Source of the DNA: RAM1 sp050247515
Lineage (GTDB): Bacteria > Pseudomonadota > Gammaproteobacteria > Burkholderiales > Burkholderiaceae_C
DNA: 64,000 bases
Assembly (NCBI GenBank): GCA_050247515.1
Contig: JBFWUB010000005.1
Span: 62,001-126,000, forward strand
Direction: 5' to 3'
How positions within the stretch are numbered: the first letter of the stretch is position 1; the number at the start of each line of letters is the position of its first letter. A model generated the notes under the pieces. It was not told the DNA's origin and ran no database searches. It saw only the letters and a program-made list of their open reading frames with translations. The position numbers were made by a program, and so were the translations under genes. Of this stretch, positions 17,281 through 25,350 are shown piece by piece.

Positions 17281-18774
17281 ATGCCCTACCTGCCCCCCTT
17301 CATTGCCCCCAGCCGCTATACCGACCCTGCCGCCGCCCTGGCCCAGGTGCGCGCCATCTACAACCAGCAGATCGGCCACCTGCGTGACGCGATGCAGCGC
17401 TTCGTGGCGGGCGAGGCGTTACCCGGTCATGTGCGTGCGTGCTACCCCTTTGTGCGCATCCACACCGACACGGTGGCCCGCCTGAGCCCGGCGGAGGCCG
17501 CGCAGCTGAGCTACGGCTTTGTGGCGGGCCCCGGCCGGTACGAGACCACGCTGACCCGCCCCGACCTGTATGCCGATTACTACCTGGAGCAGTTTCGCCT
17601 GCTGCTGCAGAACCACGGCGTGGAGCTGGAGGTGGGCACCAGCACGCAGCCGATTCCCGTGCATTTTTCGTTTGCCGAGCATGACCACATCGAGGGCACG
17701 CTGAGCGCCGAACGCCGCCTGCTGATGCGCGACGTGTTCGACCTGCCCGACCTGGCCGCCATGGACGACGGCATTGCCAACGGCACCTGGGAGGCCCGGC
17801 CGGGCGAGGCCCAGCCGCTGGCGCTGTTCACCGCCGCGCGGGTGGACTATTCACTGCACCGCCTGCGCCACTACACCGGCACGGCGCCCGAGGGCTTCCA
17901 GAATTTCGTGCTGTTCACCAACTACCAGTTCTATATCGACGAATTCGTGAAGCTGGGCCATGAAGAAATGCGCAAGGAGAACAGTGAGTACAGCGCCTTC
18001 ATCGAACCCGGCAACGTCATCACCCGCCGCACGGGGCTTGGCGCCGAGCCCGGTGACGAGCTGGGCATGGCGCCGCCGCGCCTGCCGCAAATGCCGGCCT
18101 ACCACCTGGTGCGCGCGGACCGCAGCGGCATCACCATGGTCAACATCGGCGTGGGCCCGGCCAATGCCAAGACGATCACAGACCATGTGGCCGTGCTGCG
18201 CCCGCACGCCTGGATGATGCTGGGCCACTGCGCGGGCCTGCGCAACAGCCAGCAGCTGGGCGACTACGTGCTGGCCCATGCCTATGTGCGCGAGGACCAT
18301 GTGCTGGACGAAGAGCTGCCGCTGTGGGTGCCCATCCCCGCGCTGGCCGAAATCCAGCTGGCGCTGGAGCAGGCGGTAGAAGACGTGACCCAGGTGCGCG
18401 GTGCCGACCTCAAGCGCATCATGCGCACCGGCACCGTGGCCAGCACCGACAACCGCAACTGGGAGCTGCTGCCCGGCAACCAGCCCCAGCGCCGCTTCAG
18501 CCAGAGCCGCGCCGTGGCGCTGGACATGGAAAGCGCCACCATTGCCGCCAACGGATTCCGCTTTCGCGTGCCCTACGGCACCCTGCTGTGCGTGAGCGAC
18601 AAGCCCCTGCACGGCGAGATCAAGCTGCCCGGCATGGCCAACCATTTCTACCGCGAACGCGTGGACCAGCACCTGCGCATCGGCATGCGGGCCATTGAAA
18701 TATTGCGCGGCGAGGGTGTGGACCGGCTGCACAGCAGGAAGCTGCGCAGCTTTGCGGAAGTGGCGTTTCAGTAG
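17281..18774 (+). CDS. amn: AMP nucleosidase
   Basis: This 497-residue enzyme hydrolyses AMP to adenine and ribose 5-phosphate and so helps control adenylate pools. The N-terminal domain (YTDPAAALAQVRAIYNQQIG, PLCAxI-like YPFVRIHTDT) and the C-terminal phosphorylase-like domain (ITMVNIGVGPANAKTITDHV, LRPHAWMMLGHCAGLRNSQQ, ALDMESATIAANGFRFRVPY) match the family, and the length fits. The start is uncertain: ATG at 17281 begins the conserved MPYLPPFIAPSRYTDP, but a GAAGG sits too close to it, and in-frame ATG at 17266 is also possible. Confidence 0.92.
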   Translation: MPYLPPFIAPSRYTDPAAALAQVRAIYNQQIGHLRDAMQRFVAGEALPGHVRACYPFVRIHTDTVARLSPAEAAQLSYGFVAGPGRYETTLTRPDLYADYYLEQFRLLLQNHGVELEVGTSTQPIPVHFSFAEHDHIEGTLSAERRLLMRDVFDLPDLAAMDDGIANGTWEARPGEAQPLALFTAARVDYSLHRLRHYTGTAPEGFQNFVLFTNYQFYIDEFVKLGHEEMRKENSEYSAFIEPGNVITRRTGLGAEPGDELGMAPPRLPQMPAYHLVRADRSGITMVNIGVGPANAKTITDHVAVLRPHAWMMLGHCAGLRNSQQLGDYVLAHAYVREDHVLDEELPLWVPIPALAEIQLALEQAVEDVTQVRGADLKRIMRTGTVASTDNRNWELLPGNQPQRRFSQSRAVALDMESATIAANGFRFRVPYGTLLCVSDKPLHGEIKLPGMANHFYRERVDQHLRIGMRAIEILRGEGVDRLHSRKLRSFAEVAFQ

Positions 18775-18798
18775 CCCGCGTCCATGGCCCCGCCTGCT

Positions 18799-18819
18799 TT
18801 GTAGTAACATTTCTACAAT
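18799..18819 (+). promoter_or_regulatory. Operator and -10 of the Phd/PIN toxin-antitoxin operon
   Basis: TTGTAG (18799-18804) and CTACAA (18813-18818) form a perfect palindrome with an 8-bp centre. A TACAAT -10-like hexamer (18814-18819) overlaps it, 20 nt before the antitoxin start. This is the arrangement expected for antitoxin autorepression. Confidence 0.5.
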
Positions 18820-18839
18820 TCAGTTTTGGGAGCACGCCC

Positions 18840-19094
18840 ATGAATGTCTCCACCCTTTCCAGCCGACAGTTCAACCAGGACACCAGCAAAGCCAAGAAGG
18901 CAGCACTGAAGGGGCCCGTCATCATCACTGACCGGGGTCGGCCCGCGCATGTGTTGATGACCTTCGACGCCTATAAAAAAATGACGGGCGCCCATGCGCG
19001 GATCGCAGATTTGCTGGCAATGCCCGGCGTTGAGGGCATAGCCTTTGAAGCACCGCGTCCGGCCGATGTGGCAAAGCCAGCCGATTTCGACTGA
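18840..19094 (+). CDS. Type II antitoxin, Phd/YefM family
   Basis: This 84-residue protein has the Phd/YefM fold: the N-terminal strand and helix MNVSTLSSRQFNQDTSKAKK, then GPVIITDRGRPAHVLMTFDAY, the classic GPV-I-(T/D)RG-P-VL motif of the DNA-binding half. The C-terminal tail (GIAFEAPRPADVAKPADFD) is acidic and probably wraps the toxin. It is followed after 5 nt by a PIN-domain toxin gene. A palindromic operator lies just upstream. Proposed role: neutralise the PIN RNase and repress the operon. Confidence 0.88.
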   Translation: MNVSTLSSRQFNQDTSKAKKAALKGPVIITDRGRPAHVLMTFDAYKKMTGAHARIADLLAMPGVEGIAFEAPRPADVAKPADFD

Positions 19095-19099
19095 GCCCT

Positions 19100-19531
19100 A
19101 TGTATCTGCTGGACACCAACGTTGTCTCGGAACTGCGCAAGGTCCGGCTGGGCAAAGCCAATGTGCATGTGGCGACCTGGGCCGACAGCGTCGATGCAGC
19201 GGACCTGTACCTGTCTGCGATCAGCGTTCACGAACTTGAGCTTGGCGTGTTGCTGGTGGAGCGCCGCGACGCTGCCCAGGGCGCCCTGTTGCGCACCTGG
19301 ATGAACCAGCACGTACTGCCCGCATTTTTGGGCCGGATCTTGCCTGTGGATGTAACAGTTGCCCAGCGCAGTGCCCAGCTGAGTGTGCCGGACCCGCGCC
19401 CCGTGCATGACGGCCTGATCGCAGCGACGGCGCTGGTGCATGGCCTGACCGTGGTCACTCGCAATGTTGCGGACTTTGCAGGAATCGGCGCGACGGTGCT
19501 GAACCCGTGGAACCCGGCGGCCAGCGGTTGA
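19100..19531 (+). CDS. PIN-domain ribonuclease toxin, VapC/FitB type
   Basis: This 143-residue PIN domain has the acidic residues of the Mg2+-dependent RNase site at D5 (LLDTNVVSEL), E45 (AISVHELELGV), D104 (VHDGLIAATA) and D125 (TRNVADF). The VVSELRK start and VTRNVADF end are closest to the FitB subgroup. With the Phd-like antitoxin it forms a type II toxin-antitoxin pair whose toxin probably cuts tRNA or rRNA. It is complete and shows no damage. Its stop lies 4 nt from the convergent purT stop. Confidence 0.9.
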   Translation: MYLLDTNVVSELRKVRLGKANVHVATWADSVDAADLYLSAISVHELELGVLLVERRDAAQGALLRTWMNQHVLPAFLGRILPVDVTVAQRSAQLSVPDPRPVHDGLIAATALVHGLTVVTRNVADFAGIGATVLNPWNPAASG

Positions 19532-19535
19532 CCGT

Positions 19536-20762
19536 CTAAGCCTTGCGTGGCCTGACTTTTGACGCCGCCAGTTTGGCGGTGTCGCGCGCCTTTTCCACAT
19601 CGGCATCAAACGCCAGGGCCACGCCCATGCGGCGCTTCACAAAGCTTTCGGGCTTGCCGAACAGGCGCAGCTCGGTGTTGGGGATGCGCAGGGCGTCTTC
19701 CACGCCGTCAAACACGATGCCCTGGGCATCCACGCCGCCATAGATCACGGCACTGGCGCCGGGGCTTTTAAGCGCGGTGCTCACAGGCAGGCCCAGGATG
19801 GCGCGCGCGTGCAGCTCGAATTCGTTTTGCCACTGGGTGATCATGGTGACCATGCCGGTGTCGTGCGGGCGCGGGCTCACTTCACTGAACCACACCATGT
19901 CGCCTTTCACGAACAGCTCCACGCCGAACAAGCCCAGCCCGCAGGGCTGCCCGTCCAGCCCCACGCCCAGGTTGTCGGTCACCGCCTTGGCAATGTCGCG
20001 CGACTTTTGCAGCGCGGCGGGCGTCATGGGGTGGGGCTGCCAGCTCTCCACATAGTCGCCGCTGACCTGCACGTGGCCGATGGGGTCGCAGAAATGCGTT
20101 TGCACGTTGCCGTCGGTGCCCAGGGCGCGCACGGTCAGCTGGGTGATCTCGTAGTCAAAGTCAATGAAGCCTTCCACGATGACACGGCCCGGCCCGACCC
20201 GCCCGCCCGACATGGCGTAGTCCCAGGCCTTTTGCACATCGGCGGGGCCGTCGATCCTGCTCTGACCCTTGCCGCTGCTGCTCATCACCGGCTTGACGAT
20301 GCAGGGGTAACCGATACCGGCGTCAATCGCAGCCTGCAGCTCGGCCAGTGAATCGCAGAATTTGTACGGGCTGGTGGGCAGGCCCAGCGTCTCGGCCGCC
20401 AGGCGGCGGATGCCTTCGCGGTCCATGGTCAGGCGCGCGGCGCGGGCCGTGGGAATCACGCGCACGGTGCCCGCAGCCTCCAGTTCCTGCAGCATGGGCG
20501 TGGCAATGGCTTCAATCTCGGGTACCACCAGGTGGGGCCGCTCGGCCTCGATCAATGCCTTGAGCTGCGCCGGATCGCTCATGGTGATGGTGCGCGCATG
20601 GTGGGCCACCTGGTGGCCGGGCGCGTTGTCATAGCGGTCAACGGCAATGGTTTCCACACCCAGGCGCTGCAGCGCGATCAGCACTTCCTTGCCGAGCTCG
20701 CCGCTGCCCAGCAGCATGACTTTGGTGGCGTGGGGAGACAGGGGCGTTCCGAGGGTGGTCAT
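19536..20762 (-). CDS. purT: Formate-dependent phosphoribosylglycinamide formyltransferase
   Basis: This 408-residue ATP-grasp enzyme makes formyl-GAR from GAR, formate and ATP in purine synthesis, independent of folate. The N-terminal fold KVMLLGSGELGKEVLIALQR is typical. The ATP-grasp core shows PCIVKPVMSSSGKGQSRI, VIVEGFIDFDYEITQLTVRA and GLFGVELFVKGDMVWFSEVS with the metal-binding Glu residues, then SPRPHDTGMVT. The length fits PurT (about 392-400). psd lies 10 nt upstream on the same strand, so the two may be co-transcribed. Confidence 0.94.
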   Translation of the reverse strand: MTTLGTPLSPHATKVMLLGSGELGKEVLIALQRLGVETIAVDRYDNAPGHQVAHHARTITMSDPAQLKALIEAERPHLVVPEIEAIATPMLQELEAAGTVRVIPTARAARLTMDREGIRRLAAETLGLPTSPYKFCDSLAELQAAIDAGIGYPCIVKPVMSSSGKGQSRIDGPADVQKAWDYAMSGGRVGPGRVIVEGFIDFDYEITQLTVRALGTDGNVQTHFCDPIGHVQVSGDYVESWQPHPMTPAALQKSRDIAKAVTDNLGVGLDGQPCGLGLFGVELFVKGDMVWFSEVSPRPHDTGMVTMITQWQNEFELHARAILGLPVSTALKSPGASAVIYGGVDAQGIVFDGVEDALRIPNTELRLFGKPESFVKRRMGVALAFDADVEKARDTAKLAASKVRPRKA

Positions 20763-20772
20763 GGCGGGCTTC

Positions 20773-21618
20773 TCAAAGGGGGTGGCCCATGGCCTCGCCC
20801 AGCCGCACCGGCTGAGCGGCCGCCCAGGCCGGGTTGAACTGGATCGTGCCTTTGGGCCACAGCATCACCACGGTGGAGCCCAGCAGGAAGCGCCCCATCT
20901 CGTCGCCCTGCGACAGCGTGATGTTTTTGTCCGCATAGGTCCATTCGCGCACACTGCCGGGGCGCGGCGGGTTGACCACGCCGTGCCAGACGGTGGCCAT
21001 GCTGCCCACGATGGTGGCGCCCACCAGCACATTGACGAACGGGCCATGCGGCGTGTCAAACACGCACACCACCCGCTCGTTGCGGGCAAACAGGCCCGGC
21101 ACGCCGCGCGCCGTGGTGGGGTTGACCGAGAACAGGTCGCCGGGCACGTAGATCATGCGCGTCAGGCGCCCCGCGCAAGGCATGTGGATGCGGTGGTAGT
21201 CCTTGGGGCTCAGGTAGATCGTGGCAAATGCGCCGTCGTCAAACTGCGCGGCCAGTGTGGCGTCGCCGCCCAGCAGGGCCCGCGTGCTGTAGTGGTGGCC
21301 CTTGGCCTGGAAGATCTGGTCACGCTCGATGGGCCCCAGCTGGCTGACGGCGCCGTCCACCGGGCACACCCAGCGGGCATCCGCCAGCGGGCGGGCGCCG
21401 GGCTTCAGGGGCCGGGTGAAAAATTCATTGAAGCTGGCGTAGCTTGCGATGTCGGGATTGGCGGCCTCGGCCATGTTCACGCCATAGCGCGCCACAAAGC
21501 GGCGGATGATGGCGGTGGTGATGCCGCCGGCGCGGGCCCCGGCCACCCGGCCCGCAAAAACGGTGAGCGCCCGCTTGGGCAACAGGTATTGCGGCAGCAC
21601 GGCCAGGCGATCGGACAC
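20773..21618 (-). CDS. psd: Phosphatidylserine decarboxylase proenzyme
   Basis: This 281-residue membrane-associated enzyme converts phosphatidylserine to phosphatidylethanolamine. The self-cleavage site LGST, where Ser becomes the pyruvoyl group, is present in GRFLLGSTVVMLWPKG near the C terminus. The catalytic His and Asp lie in DYHRIHMPCAG and in PVDGAVSQLG. The N terminus (RLAVLPQYLLPKRALTVFAG) and the FFTRPLKPGARP motif match the gammaproteobacterial-type enzyme. It precedes purT and diverges from the ABC transporter genes, with 53 nt between starts. Confidence 0.94.
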   Translation of the reverse strand: MSDRLAVLPQYLLPKRALTVFAGRVAGARAGGITTAIIRRFVARYGVNMAEAANPDIASYASFNEFFTRPLKPGARPLADARWVCPVDGAVSQLGPIERDQIFQAKGHHYSTRALLGGDATLAAQFDDGAFATIYLSPKDYHRIHMPCAGRLTRMIYVPGDLFSVNPTTARGVPGLFARNERVVCVFDTPHGPFVNVLVGATIVGSMATVWHGVVNPPRPGSVREWTYADKNITLSQGDEMGRFLLGSTVVMLWPKGTIQFNPAWAAAQPVRLGEAMGHPL

Positions 21619-21671
21619 GGAGGCGACTTTCAGGGTGGGTTGAAAATTCTAGCTGCGACACAATACCAGCC

Positions 21672-22598
21672 ATGGTAGCCCCCCTGTTTGAAGCGCAGCA
21701 CCTGAGCAAGCGCTACGGTGACACGACGGTCGTGAACGACCTGTCGTTTGCCATTGCGTCCGGTGAATGCCTGGGCGTGATCGGCCCCAACGGCGCGGGC
21801 AAGACCACCACCATCCGCATGTGCCTGGGCCTGAGCGTGCCCGACGCCGGCAGCATCCATGCCCTGGGGCTGCAGATGCCGCAGGATGCGCTGGCCATCA
21901 AGGCCCAGCTGGGCGTGGTGAGCCAGTTCGACACGCTGGACCCGGACTTCACCTGCGCCGAGAACCTGCTCGTCTATGGCCGCTATTTCGGCATGAAGGA
22001 CGCCGCCATCCGCGAGCGCACGCCCCAGCTGCTGGAGTTCGCCGCGCTGTCGCACAAGGCGAATGCCAAGCCCGGCGAGCTGTCGGGCGGCATGCGCCGG
22101 CGCCTGAGCCTGGCGCGCGCGCTGGTCAACGACCCCAAACTCCTGCTGCTGGACGAGCCCACCACCGGGCTGGACCCGCAGGCGCGCCACCTGATGTGGG
22201 AGCGGCTGCAGCTGCTGCTGCAGCAGGGCAAGTCCATCCTGCTGACCACCCATTTCATGGACGAGGCCGAGCGCCTGTGCTCGCGCCTGCTGGTGCTGGA
22301 CCACGGCAAAAAAATATCCGAGGGCACGCCGCGCGACCTGATCGCCCAGCACCTGGAGCCCGACGTGGTGGAAGCCTATGGCAACGGCGCGCTGGCGCTG
22401 GCCCAGGACGCCGCGCTGAAGGCGCTGGCCGCGCGGGTGGAGGTCAGCGGCGAGACCGTGTTCTTTTACACACAGGACGCGCGGCCGCTGCTGGACGCTC
22501 TGGCCGCGCACCCCAAGCTGCGCACCCTGCACCGCCCCGCGAACCTGGAAGACCTGTTCCTCAAGCTGACAGGCCGCCAGATCAGGGAGGAAGCATGA
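21672..22598 (+). CDS. ABC transporter ATP-binding protein, NodI type
   Basis: This 308-residue ATPase has Walker A GPNGAGKTTTIRM, Q-loop VVSQFDTLDPDFT, signature LSGGMRRRLSLARAL, Walker B LLLLDEPTTGLDP and the H-loop LLTTHFMDEAERL. It belongs to the DRA/NodI exporter family that works with an ABC-2 permease such as NodJ. Outside rhizobia these exporters have no link to nodulation and the substrate is unknown. Its TGA overlaps an ATG that opens a 34-codon frame running through a repeat to the permease gene. Two PPOX-family genes follow the permease. Confidence 0.9.
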   Translation: MVAPLFEAQHLSKRYGDTTVVNDLSFAIASGECLGVIGPNGAGKTTTIRMCLGLSVPDAGSIHALGLQMPQDALAIKAQLGVVSQFDTLDPDFTCAENLLVYGRYFGMKDAAIRERTPQLLEFAALSHKANAKPGELSGGMRRRLSLARALVNDPKLLLLDEPTTGLDPQARHLMWERLQLLLQQGKSILLTTHFMDEAERLCSRLLVLDHGKKISEGTPRDLIAQHLEPDVVEAYGNGALALAQDAALKALAARVEVSGETVFFYTQDARPLLDALAAHPKLRTLHRPANLEDLFLKLTGRQIREEA

Positions 22599-22699
22599 AT
22601 CACCCCCGAAACGGCCTTCGGCCGTCTCCCCCTCAAGGGGGCGCCCCCAGCGGCCCGGCAAAGCCGGTTCCGCGGCGGCACTGGTACGGGCACGCATGA
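22595..22699 (+). other. 34-codon bridging frame through a dispersed repeat between the ABC genes
   Basis: An ATG at 22595 overlaps the stop of the ATPase gene (ATGA). The frame runs 34 codons and stops at 22697-22699, overlapping the permease ATG by the same ATGA arrangement. The peptide (start MNHPRNGLRPSPPQ, end RRHWYGHA) is rich in Pro, Gly and Arg and is simply the translation of a GC-rich repeat. It is unlikely to be a functional protein but could keep ribosomes coupled between the genes. The reading frame is seen; translation is inferred. Confidence 0.4.
22606..22684 (+). repeat. Dispersed GC-rich hairpin repeat
   Basis: The stretch contains successive small palindromes: ACGGCC-TTC-GGCCGT, CCCCCTCAAGGGGG and CCGGCAAAGCCGG. 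Sequences of this pattern are common between genes in Comamonadaceae. Related but diverged stretches occur in this window at about 49091-49155 and 59866-59943. It lies in the gap between the ABC ATPase and permease genes. Confidence 0.65.
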
Positions 22700-23502
22700 A
22701 ACGAATCTCTTCGTCAATCTGGCGCGCGCCCGACCTGTCGGCGCGCTGGTGGCCCGTGTTCCTGCGCAACCTGCTGGTGTGGAAGAAGCTCGCCATCCCC
22801 AGCCTGGTGGGCAACATCGCCGAGCCGCTCATGTGGCTGGTGGCGTTTGGCTACGGCATGGGCGCGCTGGTGGGGCAGGTGCAGGTGGGCGGCGAGAAAG
22901 TGCCCTACATCCTGTTCCTGGCCAGCGGCTCCATCTGCATGAGCGCGATGAACGCGGCCAGCTTTGAGGCGCTGTATTCGGCGTTTTCACGCATGCATGT
23001 GCAAAAGACCTGGGACGGCATCATGAACGCGCCGATCAGCCTGGACAACGTGGTGATGGCCGAGATGATGTGGGCCGCGTTCAAGTCGATGTTCACCGTC
23101 ACGGCCATCCTGGGCGTGATGCTCGCTTTGGGCATCAGCCACGCGCCTAAGCTGTTGCTGGCGTGGCCGGTGCTGCTGGGCGCGGGCATCACCTTCAGCT
23201 GCATTGCGCTGATCTTCAACGCGCTGGCCAAGGGCTACGACTTCTTCACCTACTACTTCACGCTGTTCCTCACGCCCATGATGTTCTTGTCGGGCGTGTT
23301 CTTCCCGCGCGAGCAGCTGCCATACGCGGTGCGCGTGGTGTCCGACTGGTTGCCGCTGACCAATGCGGTGGAGATCGTGCGCCCGCTGTTCATGGACCAG
23401 TGGCCGGCGCACCCGGCGCGCCACGCGCTGGTGCTGCTGGCCTACACGGTGGTGGCGTTCTGGGTGGCGCTGGCGCTCACACGCAAACGCTTCCAGGCCT
23501 GA
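22696..23502 (+). CDS. ABC-2 type permease, NodJ type
   Basis: This 268-residue inner-membrane protein has six hydrophobic segments. The NodJ/ABC-2 signature is seen in PLMWLVAFGYGMGALVGQV, the central SICMSAMNAASFEALYSAFSR and FFTYYFTLFLTPMMFLSGVFFP with PLTNAVEIVRPL. It should form the channel of the exporter with the ATPase upstream. The start at 22696 is supported by its overlap with the bridging frame. Thirteen nt downstream begins a PPOX-family gene on the same strand, which suggests a four-gene operon. Confidence 0.9.
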   Translation: MKRISSSIWRAPDLSARWWPVFLRNLLVWKKLAIPSLVGNIAEPLMWLVAFGYGMGALVGQVQVGGEKVPYILFLASGSICMSAMNAASFEALYSAFSRMHVQKTWDGIMNAPISLDNVVMAEMMWAAFKSMFTVTAILGVMLALGISHAPKLLLAWPVLLGAGITFSCIALIFNALAKGYDFFTYYFTLFLTPMMFLSGVFFPREQLPYAVRVVSDWLPLTNAVEIVRPLFMDQWPAHPARHALVLLAYTVVAFWVALALTRKRFQA

Positions 23503-23515
23503 ACACACGCGCGCC

Positions 23516-24001
23516 ATGAGCACCGCCCTTACCCAGCTGCCGCCGGCGTTCGTCGAGATGATGGCGCGTGGTGTCTCGGCCATCGTGGGCTCGCGCGACC
23601 TGGCCCACCGGCCCAGCATCATGCGCGCGGTGGGCAGCCAGGTGGACGACGGCGGGCGGCTGATCACGGTGTACCTGGCGCGCAGCCAGTCGCGCCAGCT
23701 GCTGCAGGACATCGCCGCCACCGGCCATGTGACGGTGGTGTTCAGCGAGCCCGCTTCGCACCGCACGGTGCAGCTCAAGGCGCGCCAGGCGCGCATACGC
23801 GCCGCCACCGAGACCGACGCGCCGGTGCTGGCGCGCTACCTGCAGTCCATGGAGCATGAAATCCAGCGTGTGGGCTATCCGCCGCCGATGACGCGCGCCA
23901 TGCTCGCCCACCGGCTGGACGACCTGGTGGCCGTGAGCTTCGTGCCCGAGCAGGCCTTTGACCAGACGCCGGGGCCGCAGGCCGGGGCGCCACTGCAATG
24001 A
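23516..24001 (+). CDS. PPOX (pyridoxamine 5'-phosphate oxidase) family protein
   Basis: This 161-residue single-domain split-barrel protein starts MSTALTQLPPAFVEMMARGV at 23516; the longer in-frame reading upstream lies inside the permease gene. The pattern GVSAIVGSRDLAHRPSIMRAVG, LITVYLARSQSRQLLQDIAATG and VTVVFSEPASHRTVQLKAR matches the FMN-binding barrel, with the Arg/Gln-rich segment typical of phosphate contacts. It may bind FMN, heme or F420-like cofactors. Its stop overlaps the next gene start (ATGA), and that next gene also begins with a PPOX domain, so the two may form a complex. Confidence 0.8.
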   Translation: MSTALTQLPPAFVEMMARGVSAIVGSRDLAHRPSIMRAVGSQVDDGGRLITVYLARSQSRQLLQDIAATGHVTVVFSEPASHRTVQLKARQARIRAATETDAPVLARYLQSMEHEIQRVGYPPPMTRAMLAHRLDDLVAVSFVPEQAFDQTPGPQAGAPLQ

Positions 24002-25350
24002 ACGCGCCGCCCTCGCTGGACGCCATCCGCCCCTGCTTTGAGGGCGCCATCCCCGCGATGATGGGCACCTGCGCGGCGGACGGCACGCCCAACGTGGCCT
24101 ACATCTCGCAGGTGTACTACGTGGACGCGCGCCATGTGGCGCTGTCGTTCCAGTTTTTCAACACCACGCGGCGCAACATCCTGGCCAACCCGGTGGCCAC
24201 CGTGCTGGTGCTGGACCCGCAGACCGTGTCGTTTTACCGGCTGCACCTGCGCTATGTGCGCACCGAAACCGCCGGGCCGCTGTTTGAGCAGATGAAGGCC
24301 CAGCTCGCGGGCATCGCATCGCACACCGGCATGGACGGCGTGTTCCGGCTGCTGGGCTCGGACGTGTACGAGGTACAGCAGGTGGAGGCCGTGCCCGGCG
24401 AGCCGCTGCCCGCGCCGGCACCGCGCGCGGGCCTGCTCAATGCGCTGCGCCGCTGCAGCGAACGCATGGCGCGCTGCACCGCCATGGACGAGCTGCTGAA
24501 CGCCACTTTAGGCGCCATGACGGACTTCATGGGCATCCATCACGCCATGGTGCTGATGCTGGACGAGCGCACGCAACGCCTGTACACGGTGGCCAGCAGC
24601 GGCTATGCCACCTCGGGCGTGGGCTCGGAAATCGACATGGGCGAGGGCGTGGTGGGCGTGGCCGCGCGCGAGCGCACGCCGGTGCGCATCGGCCACATGA
24701 CCAGCGCCTACCTGTACAGCCGCGCCATGCGCCGCAGCCTGCACGACAACGTGCCCGACATCGACCCGGCCACCGACATCCCCTACCCCGGCCTGGCCCA
24801 GCCGCACAGCCAACTGGCCGTGCCGGTGCTGTCGGCGGGGCGGCTGCTGGGCGTGCTGTTCGTGGAAAGCCCCGCCGAGCTGCGCTTCAGCTACGAAGAT
24901 GAAGACCTGCTGGTGGCGGTGGCTGGCCACCTGGGCGCGGCCATGGACCTGATGCAGGCCAGCACCGAAGCCGCCGAGCCGCCCGCGCCCGCCGGTGCGC
25001 CGGCGCAGTCCGTCGCCGGGGCCACGGGCACCGTGGTGCAGGTGCGGCATTTCAGCGCCAACGACAGCGTGTTCATCAATGACACCTACCTCATCAAAGG
25101 CGTGGCCGGTGCCATCCTGTGGAAGCTGCTGAAAGACTTCACCCAGCATGGCCGCACCGAATTCAGCAACCGCGAGCTGCGCCTGGACGCCTCCATCGGC
25201 CTGCCCGACGTGGCCGACAACCTGGAGGCGCGCCTGGTGCTGCTGCAGCGCCGGCTGGTGGAGCACAGCCCGCACATCCGCATCGAGAAAACCGGGCGCG
25301 GGCGCTTGCGCCTGGCGGTGCTGCGCCCCGTGGCGCTGACAGAGGCTTAA
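23998..25350 (+). CDS. PPOX-GAF protein with winged-helix-like C-terminal domain
   Basis: This 450-residue multidomain protein has three parts. Residues 1-130 are a PPOX barrel (AMMGTCAADGTPNVAYISQV, VALSFQFFNTTRRNILANP). Residues about 150-318 are a GAF domain (MDELLNATLGAMTDFMGIHH, VVGVAARERTPVRIGHM, SQLAVPVLSAGRLLGVLFVE). After a Pro/Ala linker, residues 347-441 form a conserved-looking basic domain (LIKGVAGAILWKLLKDF, RTEFSNRELRLDASIGLP, LEARLVLLQRRL, TGRGRLRLAV) that resembles a winged helix. It looks like a one-component redox or oxygen sensor with DNA- or protein-binding output. It closes the ABC/PPOX operon and faces a hemerythrin gene. The last domain assignment is tentative. Confidence 0.72.
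   Translation: MNAPPSLDAIRPCFEGAIPAMMGTCAADGTPNVAYISQVYYVDARHVALSFQFFNTTRRNILANPVATVLVLDPQTVSFYRLHLRYVRTETAGPLFEQMKAQLAGIASHTGMDGVFRLLGSDVYEVQQVEAVPGEPLPAPAPRAGLLNALRRCSERMARCTAMDELLNATLGAMTDFMGIHHAMVLMLDERTQRLYTVASSGYATSGVGSEIDMGEGVVGVAARERTPVRIGHMTSAYLYSRAMRRSLHDNVPDIDPATDIPYPGLAQPHSQLAVPVLSAGRLLGVLFVESPAELRFSYEDEDLLVAVAGHLGAAMDLMQASTEAAEPPAPAGAPAQSVAGATGTVVQVRHFSANDSVFINDTYLIKGVAGAILWKLLKDFTQHGRTEFSNRELRLDASIGLPDVADNLEARLVLLQRRLVEHSPHIRIEKTGRGRLRLAVLRPVALTEA

Noticed and set aside
21672..23502. NodI/NodJ similarity as a sign of nodulation
   Set aside because: NodIJ-type exporters are widespread and no nodABC, nodD or nif genes are present. Only a general export function is supported.
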